Assembly: GCF_900218015.1 (NCBI RefSeq) | Contig: NZ_UFQQ01000012.1 | Span: 62,001 to 126,000, forward strand | DNA from: Rhodopseudomonas pentothenatexigens | GTDB lineage: Bacteria > Pseudomonadota > Alphaproteobacteria > Rhizobiales > Xanthobacteraceae | Length of the DNA stretch: 64,000 nucleotides | Reading direction: 5' to 3' | Shown: piece after piece, positions 1 through 9,459 of the stretch | How positions within the stretch are numbered: position 1 is the stretch's first letter | Layout: each line of letters starts with the position of its first letter | The notes under the pieces: generated by a model | Databases searched by the model: none | What the model was told of the DNA's origin: nothing | What the model saw: the letters and a program-made list of their open reading frames with translations, nothing else | Made by a program: the position numbers and the translations under genes

Positions 1-64
1 CCGAGGGCGCGGCGGCGCCGCGCATGTCGCCGCGGCGACCGCGCGCGACGACGACAGCGGCGCC

Positions 65-1549
65 TCAGAGGCCGAGCTTGCGCTTCAGCAGGTCGTTGAC
101 GGCTTGCGGATTGGCCTTGCCGCCCGAGGATTTCATCACCTGGCCGACGAACCAGCCGAGCATCGCCGGCTTGGCGACGACCTGCGCCGCCTTGTCGGGA
201 TTGGCGGCGACGATGTCGTCGACCACCTTCTCGATCGCCGACAGATCGGTGACCTGCTTCATGCCGCGCTGTTCGACCAGCACGCGCGGATCGCCGCCTT
301 CAGTCCAGACGATCTCGAACAGCTCCTTGGCGATCTTGCCGGAGATGGTGCCGTCGCCGATCAGCGCGACGATCGCGGCGAGCTGCGCCGCCGACACCGG
401 CGAGGACTCGATCGACTGACCGTCCTTGTTGAGGCGGCCGAACAGTTCGTTGATCACCCAATTGGCGGCGAGCTTGCCGTCGCGGCCCTGATCCTTCAGC
501 TCCGCCAGCACCGCCTCGTAGAATTCGGCGCTCTCGCGCTCGCTGACCAGCACGCCGGCGTCTTCGGCCGACAGGCCGAAGTCGCGGATGAACCGGGCCT
601 TTTTGGCATCGGGCAGTTCCGGCAGCTGCGCCTTCAGTTCGTCGACATAGGCTTGGGTGAATTCCAGCGGCAGCAGGTCGGGATCGGGGAAGTAGCGATA
701 ATCGTGCGCCTCCTCCTTCGACCGCATCGACCGGGTCTCGCCCTTGTTGGCGTCGAACAGCCGGGTTTCCTGGTCGATCGTTCCACCGTCTTCCAGGATG
801 CCGATCTGGCGGCGCGCTTCGTAGTCGATCGCCTGACCGATGAAGCGGATCGAGTTCACGTTCTTGATCTCGCAGCGGGTGCCGTAAGGCTCGCCGGGAC
901 GGCGGACCGAGACGTTGACGTCGGCGCGCAAGCTGCCCTTCTCCATGTCGCCGTCGCAGGTGCCGAGATAGCGCAGGATGGTGCGCAGCTTCGACACATA
1001 GGCCTTGGCCTGTTCGGACGAGCGCAGATCCGGCTTGGAGACGATCTCCATCAGCGCGACGCCGGAGCGGTTGAGGTCGACGAAGGTCGATGTCGGATGC
1101 TGGTCGTGCAGCAGCTTGCCAGCGTCCTGTTCGAGGTGCAGCCGCTCGATGCCGACGGTGACGCTGCCGCCGTCCGGCAGATCGACCACGACCTCGCCCT
1201 CACCGACGATCGGCGACTTGTACTGGCTGATCTGGTAGCCCTGCGGCAGGTCCGGATAGAAATAGTTCTTGCGGTCGAACACCGAGCGCAGATGGATCCT
1301 GGCGTTCAGCCCGAGCCCGGAGCGGATCGCCTGACGCACGCACTCCTCGTTGATCACCGGCAGCATCCCCGGCATCGCGGCATCGACCAGCGAGACATGG
1401 CTGTTCGGCGCGCCGCCGAATTCGGTCGCCGCGCCCGAGAACAGCTTGGCGCTCGACGAGACCTGGGCATGGATCTCCAGCCCGATCACGACTTCCCAAT
1501 CGCCGGTGGCGCCCTTGATGAGCTGGGACGGTTTGACGGGTGCGTTCAT
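65..1549 (-). CDS. gatB: Asp-tRNA(Asn)/Glu-tRNA(Gln) amidotransferase subunit B
   Basis: The 494-residue protein matches the full length of GatB, the subunit that binds mischarged tRNA and phosphorylates Glu/Asp so that GatA-derived ammonia can amidate it. The amino-terminal text [12 protein letters not shown] and the later EIKNVNS and [18 protein letters not shown] stretches are family hallmarks. The carboxy end carries the helical YqeY-like tail (about residues 350-494) used for tRNA recognition. The ATG is preceded by a weak purine run. It lies 27 bp after the stop of the VapC gene on the same strand, so it may be read from that operon. The family is essential where GlnRS or AsnRS is absent. 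Confidence 0.97.
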   Translation of the reverse strand: MNAPVKPSQLIKGATGDWEVVIGLEIHAQVSSSAKLFSGAATEFGGAPNSHVSLVDAAMPGMLPVINEECVRQAIRSGLGLNARIHLRSVFDRKNYFYPDLPQGYQISQYKSPIVGEGEVVVDLPDGGSVTVGIERLHLEQDAGKLLHDQHPTSTFVDLNRSGVALMEIVSKPDLRSSEQAKAYVSKLRTILRYLGTCDGDMEKGSLRADVNVSVRRPGEPYGTRCEIKNVNSIRFIGQAIDYEARRQIGILEDGGTIDQETRLFDANKGETRSMRSKEEAHDYRYFPDPDLLPLEFTQAYVDELKAQLPELPDAKKARFIRDFGLSAEDAGVLVSERESAEFYEAVLAELKDQGRDGKLAANWVINELFGRLNKDGQSIESSPVSAAQLAAIVALIGDGTISGKIAKELFEIVWTEGGDPRVLVEQRGMKQVTDLSAIEKVVDDIVAANPDKAAQVVAKPAMLGWFVGQVMKSSGGKANPQAVNDLLKRKLGL

Positions 1550-1576
1550 GGGAGAAGCCTTTCGACGGGCGCAGTT

Positions 1577-1990
1577 TCAACAAGCCAGCGCCTGAATATG
1601 CCCTTCCCGGGCATATGCCAACAACGACCGATCGCGCGTGATCAGCCGATAGCCGTATTCGCGGGCAGTCGCGGCGATGATCCGGTCCGCCGGATCGCGG
1701 TGCGGGAAGCCCGGCAGGAATGAGGAGGCGACCAGCACGTCCGGCGTTAGCGCCGCCAGCGACAGCCCAGAGCGCTCCATCACCTGATCGAACCAGCGCA
1801 GCGGCGACATGAGCAGATTGAGCCGGCCACGCGCTACCAGCATGCCGATTTCCCATGCTGAGATCGGCGAGACCACCACCGCTTGGCCGCTCTCGTGGGC
1901 CTGCTGGACGGCGGCTCCCGCCTCGCCTGCCTCATCATCGCTCGTCGCAAAAAATATCAACGCGCAGGTATCGAGAAGAAGCGGCGGCAC
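1577..1990 (-). CDS. VapC-like PIN-domain ribonuclease toxin
   Basis: A 137-residue PIN-domain protein starting at GTG, one base after the stop of the upstream antitoxin gene. Acidic residues that normally bind Mg2+ in VapC toxins are visible: Asp in LLDTCALI near the start, Glu in SAWEIGML, Asp in DPADRIIAATA and Asp in LITRDRSLLA. VapC proteins cleave tRNA or rRNA when freed from antitoxin. A longer reading from an ATG at 2023 would overlap the antitoxin and is less likely. The tight coupling and complete active site suggest a working toxin; the target RNA cannot be told from sequence. Confidence 0.9.
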   Translation of the reverse strand: MPPLLLDTCALIFFATSDDEAGEAGAAVQQAHESGQAVVVSPISAWEIGMLVARGRLNLLMSPLRWFDQVMERSGLSLAALTPDVLVASSFLPGFPHRDPADRIIAATAREYGYRLITRDRSLLAYAREGHIQALAC

Positions 1991-1991
1991 G

Positions 1992-2405
1992 TTATCGCAA
2001 TCGCTCCGGCAGATCGCTGCCATAAGCGAGCTTGCCCCATTCGGGATCCGCCGGCGCCGTCAGGTCGACGCCTTCCGGAATGAGAACTGTGCCTTTCATA
2101 CATCCAAACAGCGGATGCTGGCCCGGCTTTGCGCCGACGACTGCACGAGGCCGTCCAGTTTGCTCATCGCGACGAAACACCAGCCGACCGTTTTCCATAT
2201 CGACCTGCTCGCTGCGGAATCCGGCTTCGATCCAGGCCTTGGTCATCACATTGTTGGTCGGCGAGTTGCTCCACCACGCACGATGGCGCTGCGCGACCGG
2301 CGGCAGCTTGCTGCCGATCACGCGCTCGATCTGCGCAAAGCTCATCCGCACTTCACTGCCGGCCTGTTGCTTGAGGAACTCGGTCAGCGGCTCATATTTA
2401 CCCAT
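1992..2405 (-). CDS. Composite antitoxin: DUF7662-like domain plus toxin-binding tail
   Basis: A 137-residue protein encoded directly upstream of the VapC toxin. The ATG at 2405 has a GGAGG ribosome site seven bases away. Residues about 1-80 (KYEPLTEFL, LPPVAQRHRAWWSNS, AWIEAGF) resemble the DUF7662 family rather than a ribbon-helix-helix or AbrB domain. The last 35 residues (HPLFGCMKGTV, DLTAPADPEWG) resemble the tail that wraps VapC in AbrB-type antitoxins of alphaproteobacteria. I infer an antitoxin in which a DUF7662 domain replaces the usual DNA-binding head. A palindrome sits 19 bp upstream of the start, as expected for autoregulation. Confidence 0.8.
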   Translation of the reverse strand: MGKYEPLTEFLKQQAGSEVRMSFAQIERVIGSKLPPVAQRHRAWWSNSPTNNVMTKAWIEAGFRSEQVDMENGRLVFRRDEQTGRPRAVVGAKPGQHPLFGCMKGTVLIPEGVDLTAPADPEWGKLAYGSDLPERLR

Positions 2406-2423
2406 GAGTGACCTCCGCCGTCG

Positions 2424-2446
2424 CAATAATTACATAGTAACTATTG
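2424..2446 (-). promoter_or_regulatory. Palindromic operator candidate of the vapC toxin-antitoxin operon
   Basis: A 23-base palindrome with one mismatched pair: arms CAATAATTAC and GTAACTATTG around a 3-base centre. It lies just upstream of the antitoxin ATG, in a stretch much richer in A/T than its surroundings, and overlaps where a promoter must lie. Type II antitoxin complexes commonly repress their own promoters through such sites, so autoregulation is inferred. Confidence 0.6.
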
Positions 2447-2518
2447 GAGCGGCGAAAGTCTAGATTTTGGCAGCGGAAACGGCGCAAGCCACACCTCCGA
2501 AGCAACCTTACCCGGACG

Positions 2519-3022
2519 CTACGTCCACACCTCGGCGGCCGTCGCAACGTCGATCTTCGAGGCCAAGGCGTTCAGCGTGATCTGATGCACAACCGCGGTC
2601 GGTGCGGTGCAGAGGTCACTGACGACCTTGATGCGGAGACCATCGGCGCTCCGCGACATCGCGGTGAAGACGACGCAGTTCTGCGTCATCATGCCGGCGA
2701 CCAGGAGTTGATCGATCCCGGTCAGATGCTGCGCGAGGTCGGTATCCTGAAAGGCATCCGCGACGCGCTTGGTGATGATCGGCGCATCACCGGCGGCGAC
2801 GACAATGGCCGGGCGGATCGCGACCCCGGCGTTCCCTGCAACGAACGGTCCGGTTGCCGCGGTCGAGACGTGCTGGACCAGAATGATGCGATCACCGGCG
2901 GTCCGCGCTTTGCCGATCGCCGCAACCAGGCGTGCCTCGGTCTCCTCGGCCTGCCACAGCGGCAACGCGCCGCCAGCGAAATACTCGTTCTGAATGTCGA
3001 TCACGAGGAAAGCGCGTGCCAT
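2519..3022 (-). CDS. Isochorismatase-family cysteine hydrolase
   Basis: This 167-residue protein has the alpha/beta fold signature of the isochorismatase-like hydrolases. The catalytic triad appears as Asp9 (VIDIQNEYF), Lys85 (ITKRVADAF) and Cys116 (GMMTQNCV). The family hydrolyses vinyl ethers or amides such as nicotinamide and N-carbamoyl compounds; the substrate cannot be assigned here. It is divergent from the GlxA-type regulator 100 bp away, a common pairing in which the regulator controls the hydrolase. Length and motifs are complete. Confidence 0.9.
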   Translation of the reverse strand: MARAFLVIDIQNEYFAGGALPLWQAEETEARLVAAIGKARTAGDRIILVQHVSTAATGPFVAGNAGVAIRPAIVVAAGDAPIITKRVADAFQDTDLAQHLTGIDQLLVAGMMTQNCVVFTAMSRSADGLRIKVVSDLCTAPTAVVHQITLNALASKIDVATAAEVWT

Positions 3023-3087
3023 CGATATCTCCCTGTTGGCCGTGGAAGTGCCCGTTTCCTCTAGGCCGCCATGCCACCAGGGATCAG

Positions 3088-3122
3088 TGGCCCGATAGAC
3101 ATTTTTCGGTTAAATTGGGCCA
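3088..3122. promoter_or_regulatory. Inverted repeat between hydrolase and GlxA regulator
   Basis: Nine-base arms, TGGCCCGAT and ATTGGGCCA (one mismatch), are separated by 17 bases that are A/T-rich (ATTTTTCGGTTAAA). The right arm ends immediately before the ATG of the regulator gene. The size suits a dimeric AraC-type protein contacting two half-sites. Control of the divergent hydrolase, and autorepression, are inferred. Confidence 0.5.
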
Positions 3123-4058
3123 ATGCGATTGGCCATCCTCGCCTACGATCAGATCAGCCCGTTCATGCTGTCGACGCCGCTTGCGGTGTTCGGCGAGCCG
3201 TTCCTCGCCAGCGGCCATCGGGTCGATGTCTGCGCCGCTCAGCCGCGATTTTCAGCGACCGGCGGCCTCACGATCGAAGCACCGATGCCACTCGCCGCTG
3301 CGCGCAACGCCGACGTCGTCATTCTGCCCGGCTGGCGCGCCGCGGAGGAGCCGGTACCGGCAATGATCACCTCCGAACTACGCGCCGCAGAGGAGCGCGG
3401 CGCGATCGTGGTCGGGCTTTGTCTCGGCGCGTTCGGCCTCGCCGAAGCGGGGCTGCTCGACGGGCGCCGCGCGACCACGCACTGGGCCTGCGTCGAGAGT
3501 TTCGCGACACGCTACCCGGAAGTCGCCGTCGATCCAGGCGCCCTGTTCGTCGACGAGGGACGCATCCTGACTTCGGCGGGTGTCGCCTCCGGTCTCGATT
3601 GCTGCCTGCACCTGCTCGGCCGACTCTCAGGCGCGGCCGAAGCCAATCGCATCGCCCGCCATCTCGTCGTCGCGCCGCAGCGCGCCGGTGAGCAGCCGCA
3701 GCTGATCGAGCGCCCGGCGATCGGTTCGTCTGCCGATCGCAGGATCACCGATATTCTGGAGCGGCTGCGCGCCGATCCGGCGTCCACACCCTCGCTCGAT
3801 GAACTGGCGCTGCGCGCCGGCATGAGCCGCCGCAGCCTCACCCGCCACATCCGGGCACGAACCGGTGGCAGTCTCGGCGATTGGCTGCGCCGCGTTCGCC
3901 TGGCGCGAGCACAGGATCTGCTCGCCGGCGGCGCGCGTGGGCTCGATGACGTCGCCGCGCGATGCGGATTTCCCGATGCCGCCGCGCTACGCACGGCGTT
4001 CCGCGCCGAGCTCCGGATCACGCCGCGGCAATGGCTCGCGCGGCAGAGGCTGGACTGA
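3123..4058 (+). CDS. GlxA-family transcriptional regulator (DJ-1/PfpI plus AraC HTH)
   Basis: A 311-residue two-domain regulator. Residues about 1-190 form a DJ-1/PfpI glutaminase-like sensor domain with Cys in the nucleophile-elbow position (VGLCLGAFGLAEAGLL). Residues about 200-311 form an AraC-type double helix-turn-helix (LDELALRAGMSRRSLTRHIRA, then DDVAARCGF and ITPRQWL). Members respond to small metabolites such as amidated or quaternary amines. Divergent placement next to an isochorismatase-family hydrolase makes that gene the likely target. The ligand is not evident. Confidence 0.92.
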   Translation: MRLAILAYDQISPFMLSTPLAVFGEPFLASGHRVDVCAAQPRFSATGGLTIEAPMPLAAARNADVVILPGWRAAEEPVPAMITSELRAAEERGAIVVGLCLGAFGLAEAGLLDGRRATTHWACVESFATRYPEVAVDPGALFVDEGRILTSAGVASGLDCCLHLLGRLSGAAEANRIARHLVVAPQRAGEQPQLIERPAIGSSADRRITDILERLRADPASTPSLDELALRAGMSRRSLTRHIRARTGGSLGDWLRRVRLARAQDLLAGGARGLDDVAARCGFPDAAALRTAFRAELRITPRQWLARQRLD

Positions 4059-4109
4059 CCGACCGCGCTGCGGCGGCTCGAGCGAACGAAAGACGGCGAC
4101 GAGAAAGCC

Positions 4110-5216
4110 CTAGTTCGGTGCGGGCGACTGCGCGACCTCGAAAGTCAGTGTGAACCAAGTGCCTTGGCCTCGGATGGTCTTCACCTCGAAGGCGACGTTG
4201 CGCGCGTTCTCTTTGAGAGTCTGCAGGATCAGCGCCCCGAGCTTACGCGGCGACGGCCACTGCTGCCCTTCCGCCAGTCCGACGCCGTCGTCCGAAACAA
4301 TCACCGACACGCGTCCGGATTCGACGCTGCAGATCACCTTGATCCGTCCGCCGTCGCGCCCGATGAAGGCGTATTTCAGCGCGTTGGTGAGCATCTCGTT
4401 GACCAGCAGCCCCGCCGGCATCGCCACGTTCACCGACAACGGACAATAGCTGGCATTGACCTCGCAATTGACGCCGGTCGCGGCATTCGCGCGGATCACC
4501 GCGTTGGCAATGTCGGACAGATACTGTCCGAGATCGATCTGCCCGCCATCCACTTTCGGGGTGTCGTCGGACAATACCCGGTACAGTGCAGTCAGCGCAT
4601 CAATCCGGCTCGCGAGCCGCGCCAGCGCCACCGTCTCGCCCTCCGCGGCGGAGCGCGCCTCCAGCCGCACCAGCGCGGTGATCAATTGCAGATTGTTCTT
4701 CACCCGGTGCTGCAGCTCACGCATCAGGGTGTCGCGCTCGCGAATCTGACTTTCGAACCGCTCGATCTGCGCCCGCTCCCGGCCGCCGACGTCGACCAGC
4801 GCCGCGATCCTGTAGTTCTCAACGCCGTCGTCGCTCTCGATCACGGACGCATAGGCCTGGACGATCAGCAGACGGTCGGACGGCGCGGCTTTGCGGAAGA
4901 CGCCGAGGAAATCCTCGCCATCCCGGATCGCCGCGCCGAGCGGGCGGTCGGCATGGTCCTGCTCGGTGAAGCCGTCGAGGCAAACCCAACCCCGTCCGTC
5001 CACGCCTGACTGCGACAGCGAGGTGAGCGCCTCGAAGGCCTGATTGACATAGACGATTTGCTGATCTTCGCCCCAGCCCTGCGAGACCGCGATCGCGACC
5101 GGGACATTGTCGAGCAGGTGCTTGTAGCGGTCGCTCTCGATCGCCGCGACCAGCTTCCTCGATCCGAGGATCTGATCGACCCCTTGTGGTGGAAGTTCGC
5201 CGTCGTCAGCACTCAT
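4110..5216 (-). CDS. HisKA_2-type sensor histidine kinase with LOV-like PAS domain
   Basis: A soluble 368-residue kinase without membrane segments. Residues about 30-145 are a PAS domain whose pattern (IVYVNQAFEALTS, GRGWVCLDGF) follows LOV photoreceptors, but the flavin-adduct Cys position is Trp77; a Cys occurs two residues later. A coiled linker precedes the H-box LQHRVKNNLQLI, with His170 as phosphoacceptor, typical of HisKA_2 kinases in alphaproteobacterial general stress and light signalling. The ATPase part has NEMLTNALKYAF and VSDDGVGL. No response regulator gene is adjacent, so the partner is elsewhere. Confidence 0.88.
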   Translation of the reverse strand: MSADDGELPPQGVDQILGSRKLVAAIESDRYKHLLDNVPVAIAVSQGWGEDQQIVYVNQAFEALTSLSQSGVDGRGWVCLDGFTEQDHADRPLGAAIRDGEDFLGVFRKAAPSDRLLIVQAYASVIESDDGVENYRIAALVDVGGRERAQIERFESQIRERDTLMRELQHRVKNNLQLITALVRLEARSAAEGETVALARLASRIDALTALYRVLSDDTPKVDGGQIDLGQYLSDIANAVIRANAATGVNCEVNASYCPLSVNVAMPAGLLVNEMLTNALKYAFIGRDGGRIKVICSVESGRVSVIVSDDGVGLAEGQQWPSPRKLGALILQTLKENARNVAFEVKTIRGQGTWFTLTFEVAQSPAPN

Positions 5217-5291
5217 CCCACACCCCTGCCCCTGACGACAATGGCTAACGAGGTCGACAAACGCAATCTGGAACCCGCTCGGTGACGGCGC

Positions 5292-6770
5292 TTACGCCCA
5301 CCACTTCGTCGGAACGAACCGTCCGGCCGACTGCTCGATCACCTCGCCGAGCGAGAACAGGGTCTCCTCGTCGAATGGCCGGCCGATCAGTTGCAGGCCG
5401 AGCGGCAATCCTTGCGAGTCCCGCCCCGCCGGAACCGCGATGCCCGGCAGGCCTGCCATGTTCACCGTCACGGTGAAGATGTCGTTCAGATACATCTCGA
5501 CCGGATCGGCGCCGCCCTTCTCACCGACGCCGAACGCAGCCGACGGCGTCGCCGGTGTCAGAATCGCGGAGACGCCCTGATCGAAGCACTGTTCGAAATC
5601 GCGTTTGATCAAGGTGCGAACCTTCTGGGCGCGCAGATAGTAAGCATCGTAATAGCCGGCCGACAGCACGTAGGTGCCGATCATGATGCGGCGCTTGACC
5701 TCGGCGCCGAAGCCGGCCGCACGGGTGTTTTCGTACATCTCGACGATGTTGCGACCGCTGACGCGCGCACCGTAGCGAACGCCGTCATAGCGCGCGAGGT
5801 TCGACGACGCTTCCGCGGGCGCCACAATGTAATAGGCCGGCAGCGCGTATTTGGTGTGCGGCAGCGACACCTCGACCAGTTCGGCGCCCGCGGCCTTCAG
5901 CCACTCGGCGCCCTGGCTCCACAGCTTCTCGATTTCGGCCGGCATGCCGTCGAGCCGGTACTCCTTCGGGATGCCGATCTTCATGCCCTTCACCGAGCCG
6001 CCGATCGCGGACTCGTAGTTCGGCACCGGGCGATCGACCGAGGTGGTGTCTTTCGGATCATGGCCGGCCATCGAGCGCAGCAGGATCGCGCTGTCGCGCA
6101 CGGTGCGGGCGATCGGACCGGCCTGATCCAGCGAGGACGCGAACGCGACGATGCCCCAGCGCGAGCAGCGGCCATAGGTCGGCTTGATGCCGACCGTGCC
6201 GGTGAAGGCTGCCGGCTGGCGGATCGAGCCGCCGGTGTCGGTCGCGGTGGCGCCGAGGCACAAGCCCGCCGCGACCGCTGCCGCCGAGCCGCCGGACGAG
6301 CCGCCCGGCACCAGCTTGGCATCCGAGCCGGCGCGGCGCCACGGATTGACCACCGGGCCGAAGCACGAAGTCTCGTTCGAGGAGCCCATGGCGAATTCAT
6401 CGTTGTTGAGCTTGCCGAGCAACACCGCGCCGTCGCGCCAGAGCTGCGTCGTCACCGTCGACTCATAGGTCGGCGTGAAGTCGCCGAGGATCTTGGAACA
6501 CGCTGTGGTGCGTTCGCCCTTGGTGGCGAATAGGTCCTTTATGCCGAGCGGGATGCCGGCCAGCGGGCCGCCCCCGCCCTTGGCGATCTGCGCATCCGCC
6601 GCCTGCGCCATCTGCCGCGCCTGATCCGGCGTCTCCAGCACATAGGCGTTGAGCACGCGGGCCGCCTCGATCGCGTTCAAATGCGCGTCGGTCAGTTCGA
6701 CCGCGGTGAAGGACTTGTTTGCGAGGCCATCGCGGGCCTCGGCCAGCGTCAGCGAAGTCAGATCGGTCAT
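5292..6770 (-). CDS. gatA: Asp-tRNA(Asn)/Glu-tRNA(Gln) amidotransferase subunit A
   Basis: A 492-residue amidase-signature protein that releases ammonia from glutamine for GatB. The catalytic Ser-cisSer-Lys triad region is present: [10 protein letters not shown] holds the Lys and [17 protein letters not shown] the serine-rich loop, with [12 protein letters not shown] following. Length is normal. Unlike compact gatCAB operons, gatC lies about 0.9 kb upstream with a BrnT/BrnA pair in the opposite orientation between them, so gatA must have its own promoter in 6771-6951. Confidence 0.97.
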   Translation of the reverse strand: MTDLTSLTLAEARDGLANKSFTAVELTDAHLNAIEAARVLNAYVLETPDQARQMAQAADAQIAKGGGGPLAGIPLGIKDLFATKGERTTACSKILGDFTPTYESTVTTQLWRDGAVLLGKLNNDEFAMGSSNETSCFGPVVNPWRRAGSDAKLVPGGSSGGSAAAVAAGLCLGATATDTGGSIRQPAAFTGTVGIKPTYGRCSRWGIVAFASSLDQAGPIARTVRDSAILLRSMAGHDPKDTTSVDRPVPNYESAIGGSVKGMKIGIPKEYRLDGMPAEIEKLWSQGAEWLKAAGAELVEVSLPHTKYALPAYYIVAPAEASSNLARYDGVRYGARVSGRNIVEMYENTRAAGFGAEVKRRIMIGTYVLSAGYYDAYYLRAQKVRTLIKRDFEQCFDQGVSAILTPATPSAAFGVGEKGGADPVEMYLNDIFTVTVNMAGLPGIAVPAGRDSQGLPLGLQLIGRPFDEETLFSLGEVIEQSAGRFVPTKWWA

Positions 6771-6918
6771 GGTTCAGGGCACGCCTGGATAAAAGCCGGC
6801 GACAGGCCGGTGACGGGCGCCGCGGATCGTGCGGCTCTGTTGCAGCGCTGGCTAGCACAGCGCCTCCGGGAAATGAAGCGATTGCACCGCTCTACCCGCC
6901 GTAGCTACAGTCGGGCCA

Positions 6919-6948
6919 TTGACGGCAAGATTATTGTAGTTACATAAT
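6919..6948 (+). promoter_or_regulatory. Promoter and short inverted repeat in front of brnT
   Basis: TTGACG at 6919-6924 and CATAAT at 6943-6948 are separated by 18 bases, a good sigma-70-like match. The ATG at 6952 follows so closely that transcription would begin at or just beside the start codon, implying a leaderless mRNA. A TGTA-GT-TACA inverted repeat (6935-6944) overlaps the -10 region and could be a BrnA operator. Confidence 0.5.
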
Positions 6949-6951
6949 TCA

Positions 6952-7239
6952 ATGGCGATCACGTTTGATCCGGCGAAACGCGATTGGACCCGGCGGCATC
7001 GCGGTCTCGATTTTGCCACTGATGCTGCAACGGCTTTTGCCGGACGCATCGTGACGAAGCTCGACGATCGGTTCGACTACGGCGAGAGCCGTTATATCAC
7101 GGCCGGATATGTCGGTTCACGCATGGTCGTGATCGTCTGGACGCCTCGCAACGGCGGCCGTCATGTGATTTCGATGAGGTACTGTCATGCCAAGGAAGAA
7201 GTCCGCTGGGCCGCGCTCTTTCGGGGAGCCTTTGACTGA
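6952..7239 (+). CDS. brnT: BrnT family toxin
   Basis: A 95-residue BrnT-type RNase toxin, characterised by FDPAKRDWTRRHRGLDF near the start, the central DDRFDYGESRYITAGYVGSR and the RHVISMRYCHAKE end. BrnT is a RelE-fold ribonuclease that inhibits translation and is neutralised by BrnA. The gene overlaps the downstream antitoxin by 53 bp, the usual order for this family (toxin first). There is no purine-rich ribosome site before the ATG, consistent with leaderless translation. It sits between gatC and gatA on the opposite strand. Confidence 0.9.
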   Translation: MAITFDPAKRDWTRRHRGLDFATDAATAFAGRIVTKLDDRFDYGESRYITAGYVGSRMVVIVWTPRNGGRHVISMRYCHAKEEVRWAALFRGAFD

Positions 7240-7471
7240 CGATCCTGACGATGCCCCGGAACTGCTCGACGAGTTTTTCCGGACCGGTGAAATCCGCGTC
7301 GACGGCAAGATCGTCCGCCGGGGCCGCCCGCCGCTGGGAGCGCAGCCGAAAAGCTCGGTGACGCTGCGGCTGGATGCCGACGTGCTGGACGCCTATCGTG
7401 CTCTCGGCCGCGGCTGGCAGTCGCAGATCAACGCCGACCTGCGGCGGGTGCGGAAGCTCAAGAAGGCCTGA
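7187..7471 (+). CDS. brnA: BrnA family antitoxin
   Basis: A 94-residue BrnA antitoxin. The carboxy-terminal half (SSVTLRLDADVLDAYRALGRGWQSQINADLRR) is the ribbon-helix-helix DNA-binding dimer domain, and the acidic amino half (DDPDDAPELLDEFF) is the expected toxin-binding region. It overlaps brnT, giving translational coupling, and ends 4 bp before the convergent small gene. BrnA normally represses brnTA through an operator at the promoter. Confidence 0.9.
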   Translation: MPRKKSAGPRSFGEPLTDDPDDAPELLDEFFRTGEIRVDGKIVRRGRPPLGAQPKSSVTLRLDADVLDAYRALGRGWQSQINADLRRVRKLKKA

Positions 7472-7475
7472 GCCT

Positions 7476-7682
7476 TTACTTGTTGACTGGGCTGCAGAAG
7501 AACGGCGACAGCGTCTTGTCGTTCTCGGGCGCGTCCCGGCGGGCCTTGTCGGCGGCCTGCAACTGGTCGAGCACCGCATCCATCGCCTTGTCGGCGTCGA
7601 CGACCTTGCCCTGCCGCCCCATCGCGTCGAGGTAGTCCAGATAGGCCTGGTAGGCCTTCTCGTCGTCGCACAACAGGCACAT
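7476..7682 (-). CDS. Small protein downstream of gatC, CxxC motif
   Basis: A 68-residue protein beginning MCLLCDDEKAYQAYLDYLDAM and ending LSPFFCSPVNK. It starts 11 bp after the gatC stop, so it is very likely cotranscribed with gatC. Similar short proteins with an initial CLLC and a final FxC appear next to gatC in related Bradyrhizobium-type genomes, as far as I recall. The CxxC plus a distant Cys could bind a metal or form a disulfide. The function is unknown. Confidence 0.8.
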   Translation of the reverse strand: MCLLCDDEKAYQAYLDYLDAMGRQGKVVDADKAMDAVLDQLQAADKARRDAPENDKTLSPFFCSPVNK

Positions 7683-7693
7683 CGGCGCGTCCT

Positions 7694-9147
<1,454 letters not shown>

Positions 9148-9459
9148 GATCAGGCTCTCGCGATGGAAGGGAGTTGGCGCAGCCTCGTTGCCCGCCAGCG
9201 GCCCTTTAACATGCAGTCGGGCCCGCTTCCATGTCTGTTGCGCCGTCCCGCCGCGCTCCCAGGGCCGCAATCCGCCGGCCCGGACGCCCCGGCGGCCGGA
9301 TCTGCGCTGCGGCGTTTTGTAGCGCCGCCGTTCTCGCCCGCGCCTCGCCGAGGCAATGGCGCCGACCCGGTTTCAGACCGATGATCGCGTCGGTCGCGGG
9401 CGCTCGAAACATCCGCGGTCGCACCAACACGATACAAAAAAACATAGGGAGTACTCGCC
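9148..9459. other. Intergenic region between divergent genes
   Basis: About 310 bp separating the nitronate monooxygenase and cyclase-family genes. It has very high G+C except for the last 30 bases, which contain A-rich sequence and the GGGAG ribosome site for the downstream gene. Short open frames here read as Arg/Ala/Pro low complexity and I do not accept them as genes. No clear operator was seen. Confidence 0.4.

Noticed and set aside
104-1723. A 539-codon open frame on the plus strand opposite gatB
   Set aside because: It is the antisense shadow of gatB in a high-GC genome; its translation is Arg/Ala/Asp/His-rich with no family pattern.
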